A DNA stretch of 64,000 nt from assembly GCA_963974445.1 (NCBI GenBank), contig CAXBDI010000004.1, positions 1 through 64,000 of the forward strand, read 5' to 3'. Shown here piece after piece: positions 44,832 to 53,867 of the stretch (position 1 is its first letter; each line of letters starts with the position of its first letter). The DNA comes from JACKII01 sp963974445. GTDB taxonomy: Bacteria; Pseudomonadota; Alphaproteobacteria; Bin95. The notes beneath the pieces were generated by a model. It was not told where the DNA came from. It saw only the letters and a program-made list of their open reading frames with translations, and made no database searches. A program made the translations under genes and the position numbers.

Positions 44832-45368
44832 ATGATGAGGGCCAACTGGAAATCTACGCTGCTCGGCAGTATCGCCGTACTTGCAGTCGCCGTCGTGGGG
44901 GTGGAGGCTGCCGTATCGACGAAGAGCGACCCGCTGCTGTCAACTGCTAAGATGGGGCCGTACGCCGAACGCGCCTCAGAACTGTGGGAGGCTGCTGCGG
45001 TGTATGTACAGGATCCTGTGCGCGAGGAGACACTGCGCGATAGCGGCGCTATGGGCAAATGGTTCGACGACTATTCCGGGCTCGCCGCAGTCGGCAGCGA
45101 ATTCGGTACGCTGGTTGTGACCCGCGATTTCGGGTCGAGCGAGGACGCCGATCTCAGCACCCTGCGCGCCAATGCTGCCGGCAAGATCCAATCGGTGACC
45201 GTCGGCTTCAAATCGATCGGCGAGGACCAGTGGTTCTGGGCGCGGTTCGACGCGGAAGGCAATGTCGAGCACGATCTGAACGGCCGCCTGTTCGCTGGCC
45301 ATTTCCACGCATCGGCCGACGCGCAGTGCGTTGCTGAGGCTTGGAGTGCGATGGAGGCAGCCAGTTAG
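44832..45368 (+). CDS. Hypothetical exported protein, 178 aa
   Basis: I do not recognise this protein. It has a signal sequence or single N-terminal helix (STLLGSIAVLAVAVVGVEAAVS). The mostly acidic mature part has ELWEAAAVYVQDP, a RDFGSSEDADL loop and a lone cysteine in DAQCVAEAW. The ATG at 44832 is chosen over one three bases later because of distance to the purine-rich GGAGAC; either could be used. It is divergent from ccmA and ends in two successive strong hairpins. Periplasmic location is inferred. Confidence 0.6.
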   Translation: MMRANWKSTLLGSIAVLAVAVVGVEAAVSTKSDPLLSTAKMGPYAERASELWEAAAVYVQDPVREETLRDSGAMGKWFDDYSGLAAVGSEFGTLVVTRDFGSSEDADLSTLRANAAGKIQSVTVGFKSIGEDQWFWARFDAEGNVEHDLNGRLFAGHFHASADAQCVAEAWSAMEAAS

Positions 45369-45393
45369 CGACAGCGCACGTATTATGAGAGAT

Positions 45394-45476
45394 CGGACGG
45401 TTCCCCCCAGCCGTCCGTAGGCCGGGTCGGCCCCCATGCCCTGCACTCACTCGGGGCTGACCCGGCCACCTTTTCT
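45394..45476 (+). terminator. Double hairpin terminator
   Basis: Two stems follow the hypothetical exported gene: CGGACGG with CCGTCCG (45394-45417), and a 15-base stem of GGCCGGGTCGGCCCC with GGGGCTGACCCGGCC (45420-45467, one mismatch) followed by ACCTTTTCTCT. The second is a strong rho-independent terminator. From 45477 to 45655 I see no gene; an AGGAG before 45675 is the next site. Confidence 0.85.
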
Positions 45477-45674
45477 CTCCAAGATTATGAAAACAGAACG
45501 GCTTTGGCCATGGCGGATTTACCCTCCCGGCATGGCGAGGCTGCTTCTACGCGGCAAAACAATGGCCGCCGCGAATCGACGCGACGCACTCCTGCGGTTC
45601 CCGGCACAACTTGTCCGGCCGGCGAATTCGGTAAACAATCTCTCCCGTCCTTACCCTGACAGGAGTTCGCGTTC

Positions 45675-47120
45675 ATGGCCGAGACCGCCAAGACCACCGT
45701 CATTCGCAACGCCGCCTGGGCCGTCGTTTGGGATGGCGAGCGGCACGCCTATGCGCGCGACGTCGATGTCGCGTTTACTGGCGGTGCGGTCAGCCATGTT
45801 GGCAAGAATTATCAGGGAGCGGCGGATACGGAGATCGATGGCCGCGACCGCCTGGTCCTCCCTGGCATGATCAACATCCACACCCACCCGACCAGCGAGC
45901 CGCTGCGCAAGGGCATCACCGATGAGACGCTGAGCCCCGGCTTCTGGCACTCCTCGCTGTACGAGTATCTGACGATCTTCGGCAACGATCAGGCCGGCAG
46001 CATCGCGGCGATGCGGGTCGCACTGGCGGAGTTGCTGCTATCCGGCGTCACCACCGTCGTCGACCTCTCCATCGCCTTCGATGGCTGGCTCGATGTGATG
46101 GGCGGGGCCGGCATCCGCGCTGTCGCCGCACCGATGTTCCGCGACGCCCGCTGGTATACGGAAGACGGCCACGAGTTGAAATACGACTGGGACACCAAGG
46201 CCGGCCGCCAGAACTTCGACGCAGCGCTGCGCCTCATCGACCTGGCGAAGCAGCACCCGAGCGGCCGCCTCTCCGGCATGGTCGCGCCGGCGCAGATCGA
46301 CACCTGCACGCCGGAACTGCTGCGCGACGCCCACGACGCGGCGGAGGAGCGCAACCTGCCGTTCCAGATCCATGCCGCCCAAAGCGTCACCGAGTTCCAC
46401 GAGATGAACCGCCGCCACGGCCTGACGCCGATCCAGTGGATGGACGAGATCGGCATCCTCACCGACCGCTCGATCATCGGCCACGGCATCTTCCTCGACC
46501 ATCACCCTTGGCTACACTGGACGACAAGGCGCGATCTGGGACTGCTGGCCGACAACGGCGCGACCGTCGCCCATTGCCCGACGGTGTTCCTGCGCCGCGG
46601 CATCGCTTTGAATACGTTTGGAGAGTACGCCCGGCGCGGCGTCAATCTGGGCATCGGCACCGATACCTACCCGCACAACTATCTGGATGAGTTGCGCACG
46701 ACGCTCTACACCGCGAGGGCCGTCGCTGGCTCCGTCGCCGACCTGACCACCGGCAACGTGTTCGACGCCGCCACCATCGGCGGCGCCCGCGCCATCCGAC
46801 GCGACGACATCGGCCGCCTCAACGTCGGGGCGAGGGCCGACATCGTGCTGGTCGACCTGAAGCACCCGGCGATGATGCCGATGCGCGAGCCGCTGCGCTC
46901 GCTGATCTACGTCGCGGGCGACCGCGCCGTGCAGGACGTCTTCGTCGATGGCGAGCAGGTGGTGTGCGCCGGCAAAGTCCTCACCATCGACCTGGCCGCA
47001 GAGAGCCAGGCGCTGGAGGAAGCACAGGCGCGCTCCATGGCGAGTGTGGCGCAGAAGGATTGGGCGGGACGCGATACGGACGAGTTGGCGCCGATGGTGC
47101 TGCCGATGGTGGGGGAGTGA
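45675..47120 (+). CDS. Amidohydrolase, ATZ/TRZ-type
   Basis: The 481-residue metal-dependent hydrolase belongs to the group with guanine deaminase, atrazine chlorohydrolase and related deaminases. The metal site is LVLPGMINIHTHP (His69, His71), PFQIHAAQSVTEF, the second-shell GHGIFLDHH and the aspartate in IGTDTYPHN. The C-terminal part has GARAIRRDDIGRLNVGARADIVLVDL. These enzymes remove amino or similar groups from heterocycles. No transporter or pathway partner is adjacent, so the substrate is unknown. AGGAG lies 9 bases before the ATG. Confidence 0.85.
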   Translation: MAETAKTTVIRNAAWAVVWDGERHAYARDVDVAFTGGAVSHVGKNYQGAADTEIDGRDRLVLPGMINIHTHPTSEPLRKGITDETLSPGFWHSSLYEYLTIFGNDQAGSIAAMRVALAELLLSGVTTVVDLSIAFDGWLDVMGGAGIRAVAAPMFRDARWYTEDGHELKYDWDTKAGRQNFDAALRLIDLAKQHPSGRLSGMVAPAQIDTCTPELLRDAHDAAEERNLPFQIHAAQSVTEFHEMNRRHGLTPIQWMDEIGILTDRSIIGHGIFLDHHPWLHWTTRRDLGLLADNGATVAHCPTVFLRRGIALNTFGEYARRGVNLGIGTDTYPHNYLDELRTTLYTARAVAGSVADLTTGNVFDAATIGGARAIRRDDIGRLNVGARADIVLVDLKHPAMMPMREPLRSLIYVAGDRAVQDVFVDGEQVVCAGKVLTIDLAAESQALEEAQARSMASVAQKDWAGRDTDELAPMVLPMVGE

Positions 47121-47212
47121 AGGTTAGGGAAATAAAGGGTCAATTCTGGCCTAAATACTGGAGTGACCCCATAGGAGTGGACACATTGCGCGACGCTTGT
47201 CCGGGAGGCGCC

Positions 47213-48496
47213 TCAGGCGGCCTTCAATCCCTTCACAGGCGGGTTGGCCGCCTGCACCGGACGACGTGACACGAGCAGCCGCCGCGCCTCATCGCTCCGC
47301 CCGAGTTTCAATAGGACCGCGAGCATCGTGTGATCCAGGAGGTCCCGTTGGGCGCGGCTGCCGCCAATGCGAGCGTGGTCGGATATGCCAGCGGCAAGGT
47401 GATCTGCGGCTCCCTCCCAATCCTGGTTCGCAATCGCCTGATAGGCCGTCGCCAACTCTTTGACGACGTCCGCCGCGGGTCCCGCAGGATTGGCGACGAT
47501 CGCGGCCAGCGCTTCGCTCTCGCCGGTCATTGCATAGGCAAGCGCCGCGTGGACGTCGGCGAACGCAACTCCGGGGTTCGGAAAATGCTGATGCGCATAT
47601 TCGCTGATCGCCCGCCAGCGCTCGGGCGGGACCGAAACCCCAGCCAGCTCCGCACGATACAAGATGGCGGCGTTGTCGGTCATAACGATCAGCGGGAAAC
47701 TGAGAGAAGCATCCGGGGCGACGAACCGATCGACTAGGGACCACATTCCGGCGTGGTCTCCATTTCCCAATTTCCATAGCGCAAAATGCCATGAGAGATG
47801 GCCGTGCATGATGCCAGCGGGATCGTACCCAGGCAGCCAATTTTGCATGTAGTCCATGCCAGCTTCTGCTTCGCCGGCCTCGTAGTAGACATGCGCGCGA
47901 ACATGCGCTCCGTGCGCATTTCGGGGGTTGACGGCCAACGATTGCTCTATCAGATCATCTGCCCGATCCAGCTGACCCGTCTCGCAGAACGAGAAGGCGT
48001 GCTGGCTGACAAACCACCAATCATCGCCATAATGCGGCTGGAGCGTCGTCGTATAGGCGAGCAGTTCCGCCTCCCGGCCGGGCCGGCCCGAAAACCCGAT
48101 TAGCCCAAACACGCTGGTGCAGGTCTGCGCGACGAGAACGTCTCGTGGGTGCTCGGCGACGTGGCTGCGGATAGCCGAATAAGCCTCGGCGCCCCTGCCT
48201 TCAATCAGGAGGGTCAGGGCGTTGACGTGCGCGGCGTCTTTGGCATTCAGCCCGTCGGCCAAGGCCCGCGCCGCTGCCATCGCCTCGCGCGCCCCCGCGA
48301 TATCGCCCTTAATCTGGCGGGTGCGCGCCAGACCGCTGTGCCCTAAAGCAAAGCCTGGGTCTGAGATGGTGACAGCTTCGAAGGCTTCTTGCATGTCTGG
48401 CGCCGCACCCAGCAGCTTATCAATCGCCTCAATATAAAGGTCACGCGTCGCCGCGGACGATGTCGATAGTTGGTTGCCATATCGATCAGCCAGCAC
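47213..48496 (-). CDS. TTC38-like tetratricopeptide repeat protein
   Basis: The 427-residue protein is built of TPR-like helical pairs: ALGHSGLARTRQIKGDIAGAREAM, YGDDWWFVSQHAFSFCETGQLDRADDLIEQSLAVNPRNAHGAHVRAHVYYEAGE (in part), HLSWHFALWKLGNGD. The pattern of HxxWH histidines, AHV and the DWWF segment fits the TTC38 group of TPR proteins, whose function is not known. There is no signal peptide. The start lies in an AT-richer stretch about 50 bases left of the first insertion-sequence fragment. It converges with the amidohydrolase gene. Confidence 0.75.
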   Translation of the reverse strand: MLADRYGNQLSTSSAATRDLYIEAIDKLLGAAPDMQEAFEAVTISDPGFALGHSGLARTRQIKGDIAGAREAMAAARALADGLNAKDAAHVNALTLLIEGRGAEAYSAIRSHVAEHPRDVLVAQTCTSVFGLIGFSGRPGREAELLAYTTTLQPHYGDDWWFVSQHAFSFCETGQLDRADDLIEQSLAVNPRNAHGAHVRAHVYYEAGEAEAGMDYMQNWLPGYDPAGIMHGHLSWHFALWKLGNGDHAGMWSLVDRFVAPDASLSFPLIVMTDNAAILYRAELAGVSVPPERWRAISEYAHQHFPNPGVAFADVHAALAYAMTGESEALAAIVANPAGPAADVVKELATAYQAIANQDWEGAADHLAAGISDHARIGGSRAQRDLLDHTMLAVLLKLGRSDEARRLLVSRRPVQAANPPVKGLKAA

Positions 48497-48564
48497 GGCG
48501 CACCCCTTTAGCTAGATTGTCATTTAACTCTACAGATCAGCATACCACTCATCCGGAAAGCGTC

Positions 48565-48731
48565 GAGGGCGGTTTTGACGACGTCCGAGACGTCTTTGCC
48601 GGGCGCTGCAGCGTCAGCACCAACTCCACCAGCTCATCCTTGCTGAGCTTCGTATCCGTCCGGTCTGGGCGCTCTTGCATGATGGCTGCTGATGTCGATC
48701 CTTCAGACCCGTAGTGGGCGCTAGTGTCCAT
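48565..48731 (-). pseudogene. Left fragment of a DUF6444/IS66-like transposase start
   Basis: The minus strand encodes KLSKDELVELVLTLQRPAKTSRTSSKPPS in split parts, the N-terminal segment of a transposase family related to IS66, after which the frame ends almost at once. The 86-base core recurs at 53868-53953. The upstream residues (MDTSAHYGSEGS) differ from the right copy, so the beginning here is not native. Confidence 0.7.
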
Positions 48732-48760
48732 TAACGGAAGTGGACACTTAGGCGACCCTT

Positions 48761-49120
48761 ATGGCGAGGCGAAAGCAACGAGTCCGGCGGTTCTGGCCTG
48801 ACGAAGAGAAGCGCCGGATCGTGGCACAAGCGCTGGCTTCGGGGGTATCGGTGGCCCAGGTTGCCCGGCGCTATGACCTCAATGCCAACCAGGTCTTCAA
48901 CTGGCTGCACGATCCACGCTACCAGCCAGACGACGACGTTCTAGCCGAGACACAGTTCCTGCCTGTCGAGATTGTCGGGGAACCACGAGCCGAGCGTCAG
49001 CTTGAGCCGCCTGCCGCAGGGTATATCGAAGTCGCGCTGGCGAACGGACGCAGCATCCGGCTGATCGGCGATGTCGATCCGGATGCGGTCGCGCGATTGG
49101 TCCGGAGTCTGGAGACATGA
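48761..49120 (+). CDS. IS66 TnpA-like accessory protein
   Basis: The 119-residue protein has the IS66 TnpA helix-turn-helix: FWPDEEKRRIVAQALASGVS, VAQVARRYDLNANQVFNWL and a C-terminal IEVALANGRSIRLIGDVDPDA. It binds element ends in active IS66. A flanking inverted pair AGTGTCC / GGACACT (48723-48748) just upstream may be part of an element end. Its last codons overlap the tnpB ATG (ATGA). It is the only IS66 gene here that appears full length, but the element as a whole is dead. Confidence 0.85.
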   Translation: MARRKQRVRRFWPDEEKRRIVAQALASGVSVAQVARRYDLNANQVFNWLHDPRYQPDDDVLAETQFLPVEIVGEPRAERQLEPPAAGYIEVALANGRSIRLIGDVDPDAVARLVRSLET

Positions 49121-49507
49121 TCCCGGTTCCGGCATCAACAAAGGTCTGGCTGGCGGGTGGCATCACCGACATGGGCAAGGGCTTTGCCGGATTGGCTGCG
49201 TCGGCGGAGGCAATCCTGAACACCGATCCCTACAACGGGCATCTGTTCGTGTTCCGCAGCCGCCGCGGTGATCTCATCGAGGTTATCTGGTGGGACGGCC
49301 AGGGCGCTTGCCTGTTCTCGAAGCGTTTGGAGAAGGGGCGCTTTGTCTGGCCGTCCGTCGCCGACGGCAAGGTTCACGTCACTGCAGCCCAACTTTCCGT
49401 GCTGCTCGAAGGCTGAGGAGGGTCAGACAACGATCCGGGGGATCGTTTTTTCGACGAAGGACTGGCGAATGCCGCTACGAACCTGGCGGCCGTTGGTGGC
49501 AGGTTAA
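49117..49507 (+). pseudogene. IS66 tnpB, C-terminus displaced by an insertion
   Basis: The ATG overlaps tnpA. The frame encodes the TnpB start (ASTKVWLAGGITDMGKGF) and WWDGQGACLFSKRLEKGRFVWP but stops after LSVLLEG at 49416. The usual TnpB ending (DWRMPLRTWRPLVAG) is found in another frame at 49463-49507. About 45 bases, including a stop and a perfect hairpin with a T-run, separate the two halves. The stopped frame makes 99 residues instead of about 115. Confidence 0.8.
49429..49451 (+). terminator. Terminator-like hairpin inside the tnpB remnant
   Basis: AACGATCC and GGATCGTT form a perfect 8-base stem around GGG and are followed by TTTT. It lies within the extra bases that interrupt the tnpB reading frame and would be expected to reduce transcription of tnpC. 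Confidence 0.65.
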
Positions 49508-49580
49508 AACTCCCGGATTTTTGCCGTTTTCCGGTCGTTTTGGGATTCCCTGGCCGTGTTGATTTTGCTAGCATTTCCAT

Positions 49581-50295
49581 ATGCTCGACGAGGTCAAAAC
49601 CCTGCCCAACGACCCGGCTCTCCTCAAAGGATTGATCGTCTCGCTGACGTCGGAGTTGACCAGCCGTGATGTCTTGATCGCCAAGCTGCAGCACCAGCTT
49701 TCCGGTCTCCGCCGCCATCAGTTCGGCTCCCGTTCGGAAAGCATCGATCAGCTTGAACTGACCCTGGAAGAGCAAGAGATCGCCCGCGCCGCCGAAGCGC
49801 CAGCCATCCCACCCGACCAAGCTAAGGGCGAGAAGCGCCAGCCCAAACGCCGCCCCTTGCCGAAGAACCTGCCTCGGCGCGAGACCCTGTTATCGCCGGG
49901 CGAGATCTGTGCCGGTTGCGGCGGCAAGTTGCGTGCGTTCGACCAGGATGTGACCGAAGAATTGGAATACATTCCAGGCCGGTTTGTCGTGAACCGGATT
50001 GTGCGGCCCGTTGCCTGGCAGGCGATGCCTGCATCGCCGAGAAGGGCGTATGGCCTGTTCCTGCTGCGAACAGATCGTGCAAGCGCCACTGCCGTCCCGT
50101 CCCATTGAGCGCGGGCGGCCAGAGCCGGGATTGCTGGCGCACGTGCTGGTCGGCAAATATGCCGACCACTTGCCGCTCTATCGCCAAAGCCAGATATTCG
50201 GGCACGATGGCATCGATCTGCCTCGTTCGACACTGACCGACTGGGTCGGGCAAGCAACGAACCTGCTAGAGCCATTAGCAGAGGCCATTGGCCGT
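49581..50295 (+). pseudogene. IS66 transposase (tnpC), frameshifted and truncated
   Basis: The first frame (49581-50010) carries the IS66 N-terminus: SRDVLIAKLQHQLSGLRRHQFGSRSE and the zinc-finger region SPGEICAGCGGKLR, ending in GRFVVNRIVRPV. The homologous continuation (MACSCCEQIVQAPLPSRPIE, KYADHLPLYRQSQIF, STLTDWVGQA) is in another frame from about 50047 to 50295. Roughly 35 extra bases lie between them. The DDE catalytic region that should follow is missing. Confidence 0.85.
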
Positions 50296-50404
50296 TCTAC
50301 AGCGGCAATCTGGATGAGAAGCGCATTGCCTCGCCAGAACTGTTCCCGCAGGATCTTTGCTTGCCGCATTAGAGGTGTTCCTGAGGGTCACTTCGGAGGC
50401 AGGC

Positions 50405-50972
50405 ATGAGGCGGATCAGCATGGCAACGAGAGACGAACTCCTGAAGGCGGTGGCATCGCGATACCGGTGCGCACGGCGCGCCGAGAAGGGCCGGATTTTG
50501 ACGGAGTTTGCGGAGATCTCCGGATATCATCGCAAGCATGCCGAGCGGCTTCTCCGGCGCGGGCCCGTTGTGGACCGCTCCCGGTCCCGGCCCGAGCGGC
50601 GGGTATACGACGAGCGTCCGCCGGATGGTGGGCTATCGCCGATACTCGGGCATCACCGCGGCAACCGAACTGGCGCGGCTCTATCGCAGCATGCCATCGT
50701 TCAAGCTGATGGAGAAGACCCGTGACGGCGCCCGGGTGGCGAAGCGCTACCATGCTCCGCTGACACCGTGCCAGCGCGTCCAGGCCCATCCGGCCGTTGC
50801 CCACGAAACGAAGGTTGCGCTGGCGGTGCGGTTCGGGACGCTCGACCCGGTCATGCTGCTCCACGACATCCGACAGGCACAGGCCCGGCTCACGGCGCTG
50901 GCCGATGCCACGCCATCCGCCGAAGCCAGCGTCGGCGCCAAGGCCGACGTGGAGCAGTTCCTCGAGGTGTAG
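50405..50972 (+). pseudogene. Integrase-type transposase, internally deleted
   Basis: The N-terminal part (MATRDELLKAVASRYRCARR, ISGYHRKHAERLLRRG, PERRVYDE) lies in one frame to about 50612. The C-terminal part (VRRMVGYRRYSGITAATELARLY, TRDGARVAKRYHAPLTPCQRV, LDPVMLLHDIRQAQ) follows in another frame to 50972. The central catalytic core is absent. The two ends match one large rhizobial-type transposase with an integrase core, so this is an internal deletion. Confidence 0.75.
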
Positions 50973-51075
50973 CGCGACAATCTGAGTGAGAAGCGGGCGA
51001 CGATCAAGATGAGAACCCAGTGTCGCAGCGTATTGATGATCGCGGCGAAGATTGTCGCGCGCAAGCTTTGCTTTT

Positions 51076-51885
51076 TCAGTCTGATTGTCGTGGAGCGTCA
51101 GCGGCGGCGGTATTGACGGGTGTGGCGTATGAGGCGGGTCGTCCGCGTCCCCGCTTTTTCTCGATGGCAACGCGTCGTCGGTAGCTTTCGACGTTCATCT
51201 CGAAGATGGTGGCGTGATGGACCAGTCGGTCGACGGCGGCGAGCATCATGGCGGGGTCGGGAAAGATCTTACCCCATTCGCCGAAGGGCTGGTTGGCGGT
51301 GATCAGCATCGATCGTCGCTCGTATCTGGCACTGATCAGTTCGAACAGCACGCTGGTCTCGGCCTGATCCTTGGCGACGTAGGCGAGGTCGTCGAGGATC
51401 AGCAGGTGATAGCGGTCGAGCCGATTGATGGCGGCTTCGAGGCCGAGTTCGCGGCGGGCGACCTGGAGCTTCTGGACGAGGTCCGTCGTCCGGGTGAAGA
51501 GCACGCGCCAGCCGTTCTCGATCAGGGCGAGGCGGATGCGAGATGGCTCTTGCCTCCGCCGGAGCCGCCCCAGGAACACCACATTCTCACGCCGGGCGAC
51601 GAAGGCCAAAGCCGCCAGGTGTTCGATCTGCTTGTGCGGAACCGTCGTTGCAAACTTGAAGTCATACTCTTCCAACGTCTTCACCACTGGGAAGCCGGCC
51701 ATCCGCACCAGCGTCGCGGCTGAGCGCGCCCGCCGGCAGTCCCGCTCCGTCACCAGCGCCTCTTCCAGGAAGTCCAGAAAGCTCTGTTCAATCTCCGCCG
51801 CCCGGGTGGCCAGGGCAGGAAAGCTCTCGGCCAGGCCGGCCAGCTTCAGTTCGTTGCAGAGCTCGACCAGGCGATCCGACTGCAG
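51076..51885 (-). pseudogene. IS21 helper ATPase IstB, decayed
   Basis: The minus frame reads SLQSDRLVELCNELKLAGL, FPVVKTLEEYDFKF, IEHLAALAFVARRENVVFLG and later YHLLILDDLAYVAKDQAETS, LITANQPFGEWGKIFPDP and FEMNVESYRRRVAIEK, an IstB pattern. No ATG stands at the natural beginning. The P-loop that should follow NVVFLG is replaced by RLRRRQEPSRIRLA, while the neighbouring frame at the same place reads GGSGGGKSHLAS. Two compensating shifts have thus destroyed ATP binding although the frame stays open. Confidence 0.8.
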
Positions 51886-51889
51886 GCTC

Positions 51890-52140
51890 GTGCCGCCGCC
51901 CGCCCGATGGTGTCATAGATGGCAAGGTCGTGCTGCTCGATACTGAACCCGCTCAAGTCAGCGACTGCCGGTTGCCCCGTCTCACGCCATTGTGCCGCCC
52001 TTGGCAGCAGCAATGCCTGCTCGTCCGCAAACCGGTCTGTGGGCCACTGTTTCGTCTCGCCATGGCAGCGCACATTGGTCACGTTGCGCAGCCAGGCGCC
52101 GACCTCGGCATTGGCTGTCGCGGCATCGAGCCGGCGGCGC
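51890..52140 (-). pseudogene. IS21 transposase IstA, C-terminal fragment
   Basis: The minus strand reads RRLDAATANAEVGAWLRNV, then TNVRCHGETKQWPTDRFADEQALLLP, in split form, the kind of segment found after the integrase core in IstA. It runs towards the IstB remnant, the normal IS21 gene order. The rest of IstA is lost at the junction with the IS5 fragment. Confidence 0.65.
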
Positions 52141-52400
52141 TTCTCGGCGACAAAGGCTACGACGGTGATGCCTTGATCTCAGCCCTGGAAAGACGCGCAA
52201 TCAAGCCGGTGATCCCGCCGAAATCCAACCGCAAGGTCAAACACGACTGCGATTTCGCACTCTACCGCGAGCGCAACCTGATCGAGCGTTTCTTCAACAC
52301 TATCAAACAGTTCAGAGGCATCGCCACACGTTACGAAAAAACTGCGCGGAACTTTCTCGCCGGCCTTCACTTGGTCTGTGCACTCGTTTGGCTCAAATGA
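52140..52400 (+). pseudogene. IS5-family transposase, C-terminal fragment
   Basis: The frame carries LLGDKGYDGDALISALERR, IPPKSNRKVKHDCDFALYR and the catalytic glutamate region RERNLIERFFNTIKQFRGIATRYEK (in parts), ending naturally at TGA. The first two thirds, including both catalytic aspartates of the N-terminal part, are missing. From 52401 to 52492 I see nothing. Confidence 0.8.
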
Positions 52401-52492
52401 CGACACGCCCTAACCCCGATCAGTATGCTGCGGTTTTGTGTTCGGCCAGAATGTCGCATCCGGCGAATAGTGGATCAACTGCGCCAGCCGCG

Positions 52493-53530
52493 CTAAACCG
52501 AGATGATGACCTTGAGCGCCTTGGTCTTGGCGGCATCGCCGAAGGTGTCATAGGCCGCAACGATCTCATCAAGCTTGAAGTGGTGGGTGATCAACTGCGT
52601 CGGATCGATCTTCTTTGATGCCACCGTCTTGAACAGCATCGGGATCGTGACCGTATCGACCAGCCGGGTGGTGATCGCGATGTTGCGGTCCCAGAGTTTT
52701 TCCAGATGCAGATCGACCTTCTTGCCATGCACGCCGACGTTGGCGATGGTCCCGCCCGCTGTCACAAGCTCCTGACACAACTCGAAAGTGGCGGGAATCC
52801 CGACAGCCTCGATCACGGTATCGACGCCGCGGTTCTCGGTCAGTTTCATCACCGCGTCCAGCGCCTTGCCATCGGAACTGTTGATCGTCGCCGTCGCGCC
52901 GAATTTGGTTCCGGTCTGCAATCGGTTGTCGTCCAGATCGATCATGATGATCTCGGCGGGTGAGTAGAATTGCGCGGTCAGAAGCGCCGCCAGCCCGATC
53001 GGCCCCGCCCCGACGATCGCCACGGTGCTGCCGGGGGCGATCCGACCGTTCAGAACCCCGCATTCGAGGCCCGTCGGCAGGATGTCGCTGAGCATCACCA
53101 GCGCCTCTTCATCGGTGCCCTTCGGGATGTGATAGAGGCTCATGTCGGCATGCGGCGTGCGCACGAATTCGGCCTGGGTTCCGTCGATTGTATTGCCCAG
53201 AATCCAGCCGCCCGTCGTGCAGTGCGAATACATCTGCTTGCGGCAATAGACGCATGTGCCGCAAGCGCTGACACAGGAAATCAGCACATGATCTCCAGCC
53301 TTGAAGGCGGTCACGGCAGGCCCGACCTTGTCGATGATGCCGACCCCTTCATGCCCCAGGATACGGCCCGGTTCACAGGTCGGCACGTCGCCCTTGATGA
53401 TGTGCAGATCGGTGCCACAGATCGTGGTTTTCGACATCCGCACAATGGCATCGGTAGGTTCGGATATCTCGGGCTTCGGGCGATCCTCCAGCGATTTTTT
53501 TCCTACAGCCTTATAGACCAGCGCTTTCAT
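52493..53530 (-). CDS. Zinc-dependent alcohol dehydrogenase
   Basis: The 345-residue medium-chain dehydrogenase has the catalytic zinc residues ICGTDLH and GHEGVGII, the four structural-zinc cysteines of CVSACGTCVYCRKQMYSHC and the NAD motif VAIVGAGPIGLAALL. It should interconvert an alcohol and an aldehyde or ketone. The ATG at 53530 follows AAGGA at 8 bases. Upstream the frame continues into a transposase fragment, which is not part of the gene. A perfect FNR-type box lies 160 bases upstream. It is the only intact metabolic gene inside the repeat-bounded accessory region. Confidence 0.88.
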   Translation of the reverse strand: MKALVYKAVGKKSLEDRPKPEISEPTDAIVRMSKTTICGTDLHIIKGDVPTCEPGRILGHEGVGIIDKVGPAVTAFKAGDHVLISCVSACGTCVYCRKQMYSHCTTGGWILGNTIDGTQAEFVRTPHADMSLYHIPKGTDEEALVMLSDILPTGLECGVLNGRIAPGSTVAIVGAGPIGLAALLTAQFYSPAEIIMIDLDDNRLQTGTKFGATATINSSDGKALDAVMKLTENRGVDTVIEAVGIPATFELCQELVTAGGTIANVGVHGKKVDLHLEKLWDRNIAITTRLVDTVTIPMLFKTVASKKIDPTQLITHHFKLDEIVAAYDTFGDAAKTKALKVIISV

Positions 53531-53689
53531 GATCGGTGTCCTTGTTTTGGAAGCCGAAGCTTCAATTGAGCGCCACCGGACTTCGGCATGCATGGATTGC
53601 GTGCCGCCTGCTGATGTGCCCGTTGGGGCGCAGGTGCTTTTGGACAGGTGCGATATCCAACAGAATGACACAGATGCAGGAGGCCGTTG

Positions 53690-53703
53690 TTGATCCAGAT
53701 CAA
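53690..53703 (-). promoter_or_regulatory. FNR/FixK-type box upstream of the alcohol dehydrogenase
   Basis: TTGATCCAGATCAA is a perfect TTGAT-N4-ATCAA palindrome. If it acts at the usual -41.5, transcription would begin near 53655 on the minus strand, with CATTCT (about 53663-53668) as a passable -10. The remaining bases of the 53531-53867 gap show no gene. Confidence 0.65.
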
Positions 53704-53867
53704 TGTTCGGGTTTCGCAGCAACTCAACCTCGAGGCCCGGGACCGCCAGCCAGCAGTCCGGCGAGCATTTGCAGAAGCCACGCAATCGTGATGAATAAGG
53801 CGGCGGATCTGCCACCGAACAGGTTTTGCGCGGCCTGGCCCAGGTTCGAGGCAGATCCCGCTCCCCC

